From: Pseudonocardia sp. ICBG1293
GTDB taxonomy: Bacteria > Actinomycetota > Actinomycetes > Mycobacteriales > Pseudonocardiaceae
Assembly: GCF_020131355.1 (NCBI RefSeq)
Contig: NZ_JAHLEL010000038.1
Coordinates: 682,001 to 746,000, forward strand
Reading direction: 5' to 3'
Length of the DNA stretch: 64,000 bases
The notes under the pieces: generated by a model
The model's database searches: none
What the model saw: the letters and a program-made list of their open reading frames with translations, nothing else
What the model was told of the DNA's origin: nothing
Shown: piece after piece, positions 62,787 to 64,000 of the stretch
Layout of the letters: every line of letters starts with the position of its first letter
How positions within the stretch are numbered: position 1 is the first letter of the stretch
Translations under genes and position numbers: made by a program

Positions 62787-63773
62787 TCAGTGCGGGTCGA
62801 CCATGACGACGATCTTCCCGCGCACGCCGCCGGCCTCGACCCGCCGGTAGGCCTCGGCGACGTCGTCGAGGGTGAACCGTTCGTGCACCAGGACTCGGAG
62901 GGCGCCGGTCTCGACGAGCGTGGCCAGGGCCGTCAGCTCGCCGGTGCGGGCGTCGTTGCTGAACGGGAACGCCCGACCGGGGTGGTGCTCGGCGGTGGCG
63001 GCGTTGTCGCGCAGGCTGCCCAGGGGGTCGGCGGGGTCGACTCCCAGGGGCACGAGCCGCCCGCCCGGGGAGAGGAGGTCGTACAGGGTGTCGAGCTCGG
63101 TACCGACGAGATCGAGCACGACGTCGAAGGGCGCGAGATCGCGCAGGTCGTCCGGAGCGGTGCGGCGGTGGTCCAGGACGACGTCGGCACCGAGGTCGCG
63201 CACCCAGCGCAGGTTGGCGGCACCGGCCAGCGCGGTGACGTGGGCTCCCCACGCGTGCCCCAGCTGCACGGCGACACTGCCGACGCCGCCGCTGGCACCG
63301 CGCACGAGCAGGCGCTCGCCCGTGGTCAGCTTCGCCAGGTCGCGCAGGGCGTGCGCGGCGGTCGTCCCGACGGCGGGCGCGGCGGCGGCGTCGACGAGGT
63401 CGAGACCGTCCGGGATGCGGGCCAGCTGGTCGCCCGGGACGGCGACGAACCCGGCCATCGCGCCGAAGGCGGAGTGCGGCATGAGACCCCAGACGCGCTG
63501 GCCCACCCGGAACCCGACACCCTCGGTGACCGCGGCCACGGTCCCCGCGAGATCGGTACCCACCCGGGCGGGCAGCGTCCGGCCCCTCAGAGGGTTCAGC
63601 GCCCCGGTGCGGACGAGGTCCTCCCCGCGGCTGGCGGAGGCCGCGGCGACCCGCACCAGCACCTCGCCCGGTCCGGGCCGCGGGACGGGCGCCGTACGGA
63701 CGGTGAGGACCTCGGGGCCCCCGTGACGGTCGTACTCGACGACCCGCATGGTCGCCGGTGTCATGTCCGACAT
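62787..63773 (-). CDS. NADP-dependent quinone-oxidoreductase-like enzyme (zinc-free MDR)
   Basis: A 328-residue medium-chain reductase. The N-terminal GroES-like domain has AASASRGEDLVRTGALNPLR and VGTDLAGTVAAVTEGVGFRV. The nucleotide-binding domain is LLVRGASGGVGSVAVQLGHA. The catalytic-zinc ligands of alcohol dehydrogenases are absent, as in quinone oxidoreductases. ATG at 63773 with GAGGAGC five bases before it. It is divergent from a TetR regulator 43 bp away that probably controls it. Confidence 0.9.
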   Translation of the reverse strand: MSDMTPATMRVVEYDRHGGPEVLTVRTAPVPRPGPGEVLVRVAAASASRGEDLVRTGALNPLRGRTLPARVGTDLAGTVAAVTEGVGFRVGQRVWGLMPHSAFGAMAGFVAVPGDQLARIPDGLDLVDAAAAPAVGTTAAHALRDLAKLTTGERLLVRGASGGVGSVAVQLGHAWGAHVTALAGAANLRWVRDLGADVVLDHRRTAPDDLRDLAPFDVVLDLVGTELDTLYDLLSPGGRLVPLGVDPADPLGSLRDNAATAEHHPGRAFPFSNDARTGELTALATLVETGALRVLVHERFTLDDVAEAYRRVEAGGVRGKIVVMVDPH

Positions 63774-63774
63774 G
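63762..63774. promoter_or_regulatory. Palindrome over the oxidoreductase start codon
   Basis: CATGTCCGACATG is a perfect 13-bp inverted repeat covering the ATG of the minus-strand oxidoreductase. A second palindrome, CGTGATCACG, lies at 63784-63793 in the divergent gap. Either could be a TetR operator; no other evidence. Confidence 0.35.
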
Positions 63775-63816
63775 TCTGCTCCTCGTGATCACGGTCGTCT
63801 CGGTAGCGTCGGCGTC

Positions 63817-64000
63817 GTGACCGCGACACCGTCCTCCCCGGGCAACGGCGCCCGAGGGGCGGCGACTCCGGATCCGGCGGAACCGGGAGCGGCATCGGAG
63901 GAGGTCTCTCGGATCCGGCCGCGGCTGCGCAGAGACGCCGAGGCGAACCGGCGTCGCATCCTGGAGGTCGCCGAGCGGGTGCTGCGGGACCGGGGCCACG
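63817..64000 (+). CDS. TetR-family regulator (partial)
   Basis: The N-terminal 61 residues are visible before the right edge. A Pro/Ala/Gly-rich tail of about 35 residues is followed by RPRLRRDAEANRRRILEVAE and RVLRDRGH, the first helix of a TetR DNA-binding domain. GTG start at 63817. Divergent from the quinone-oxidoreductase-like gene, its likely target. Confidence 0.8.
   Translation, partial: MTATPSSPGNGARGAATPDPAEPGAASEEVSRIRPRLRRDAEANRRRILEVAERVLRDRGH

Overview
This is a GC-rich actinobacterial chromosome segment. Codon third positions are almost all G or C, GTG starts are common, and there are lipoproteins and an LCP-type cell-wall ligase. The gene set and insertion sequences suggest Pseudonocardia or a close relative, but that placement is inference. 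I see no tRNA, rRNA or CRISPR array.

Layout. (1) 1-5439, minus strand: the end of an iron-siderophore uptake operon (permease start, frameshifted binding lipoprotein), a large LytR-CpsA-Psr protein and a lipoprotein of unknown function. (2) 5452-9881: five mobile elements plus a solo IS end, packed end to end without spacer DNA: an IS630 element, the solo end, a 121-bp MITE, a 152-bp terminal-repeat element, an IS5-type element carrying a pRiA4b ORF-3-like passenger, and an IS701 element. (3) 9886-12654: an acetoacetyl-CoA synthetase cut off by this pile, and its divergent GAF/PucR-type regulator. (4) 12789-18835: a second pile. An inverted IS701 copy abuts an IS5-family element that has been split by two direct copies of a 980-bp IS, a 1605-bp IS and a second, identical MITE. 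It ends exactly at the nadE stop codon. (5) 18835-28761: nadE, a small membrane protein and an aminoacyl-phosphatidylglycerol-synthase-like gene between two related hydrolases (one lacking its catalytic serine), then a PRC-barrel/YsnF stress protein and two lipase/esterase genes. (6) 28874-32066: a rifampin phosphotransferase gene preceded by a rifampin-associated element and translationally coupled to a VOC protein. (7) 32116-35886: two regulator/enzyme pairs (NmrA-like with AraC-type; TetR with amidohydrolase).

(8) The centrepiece is a tightly coupled six-gene operon at 36245-58346. It encodes a fatty acyl-AMP ligase; a 1,179-residue fusion of a catalase-like heme domain, an FAD amine-oxidase/fatty-acid-isomerase-like domain, an acyl carrier protein and a thioesterase; a PfaD-type enoyl reductase; a PfaA-like KS-AT-ACP-KR-DH synthase with one ACP; a 2,528-residue PfaC-like KS-CLF-AT-DH-DH protein with an extra PKS-type DH and a possible PPTase-like tail; and a Baeyer-Villiger-type flavin monooxygenase. 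This looks like a secondary-lipid (PUFA-synthase-type) pathway. A starter or product acid would be adenylated by the ligase and loaded on the stand-alone ACP. The synthase would build a polyene chain, and the heme/FAD and flavin enzymes would tailor it. The product cannot be read from sequence.

(9) 58392-64000: an AraC-type regulator, a DUF4345 protein, an XRE-cupin regulator divergent from a lipoprotein hydrolase / methyltransferase / DinB-like operon, a quinone-oxidoreductase-like enzyme and the start of a divergent TetR regulator.
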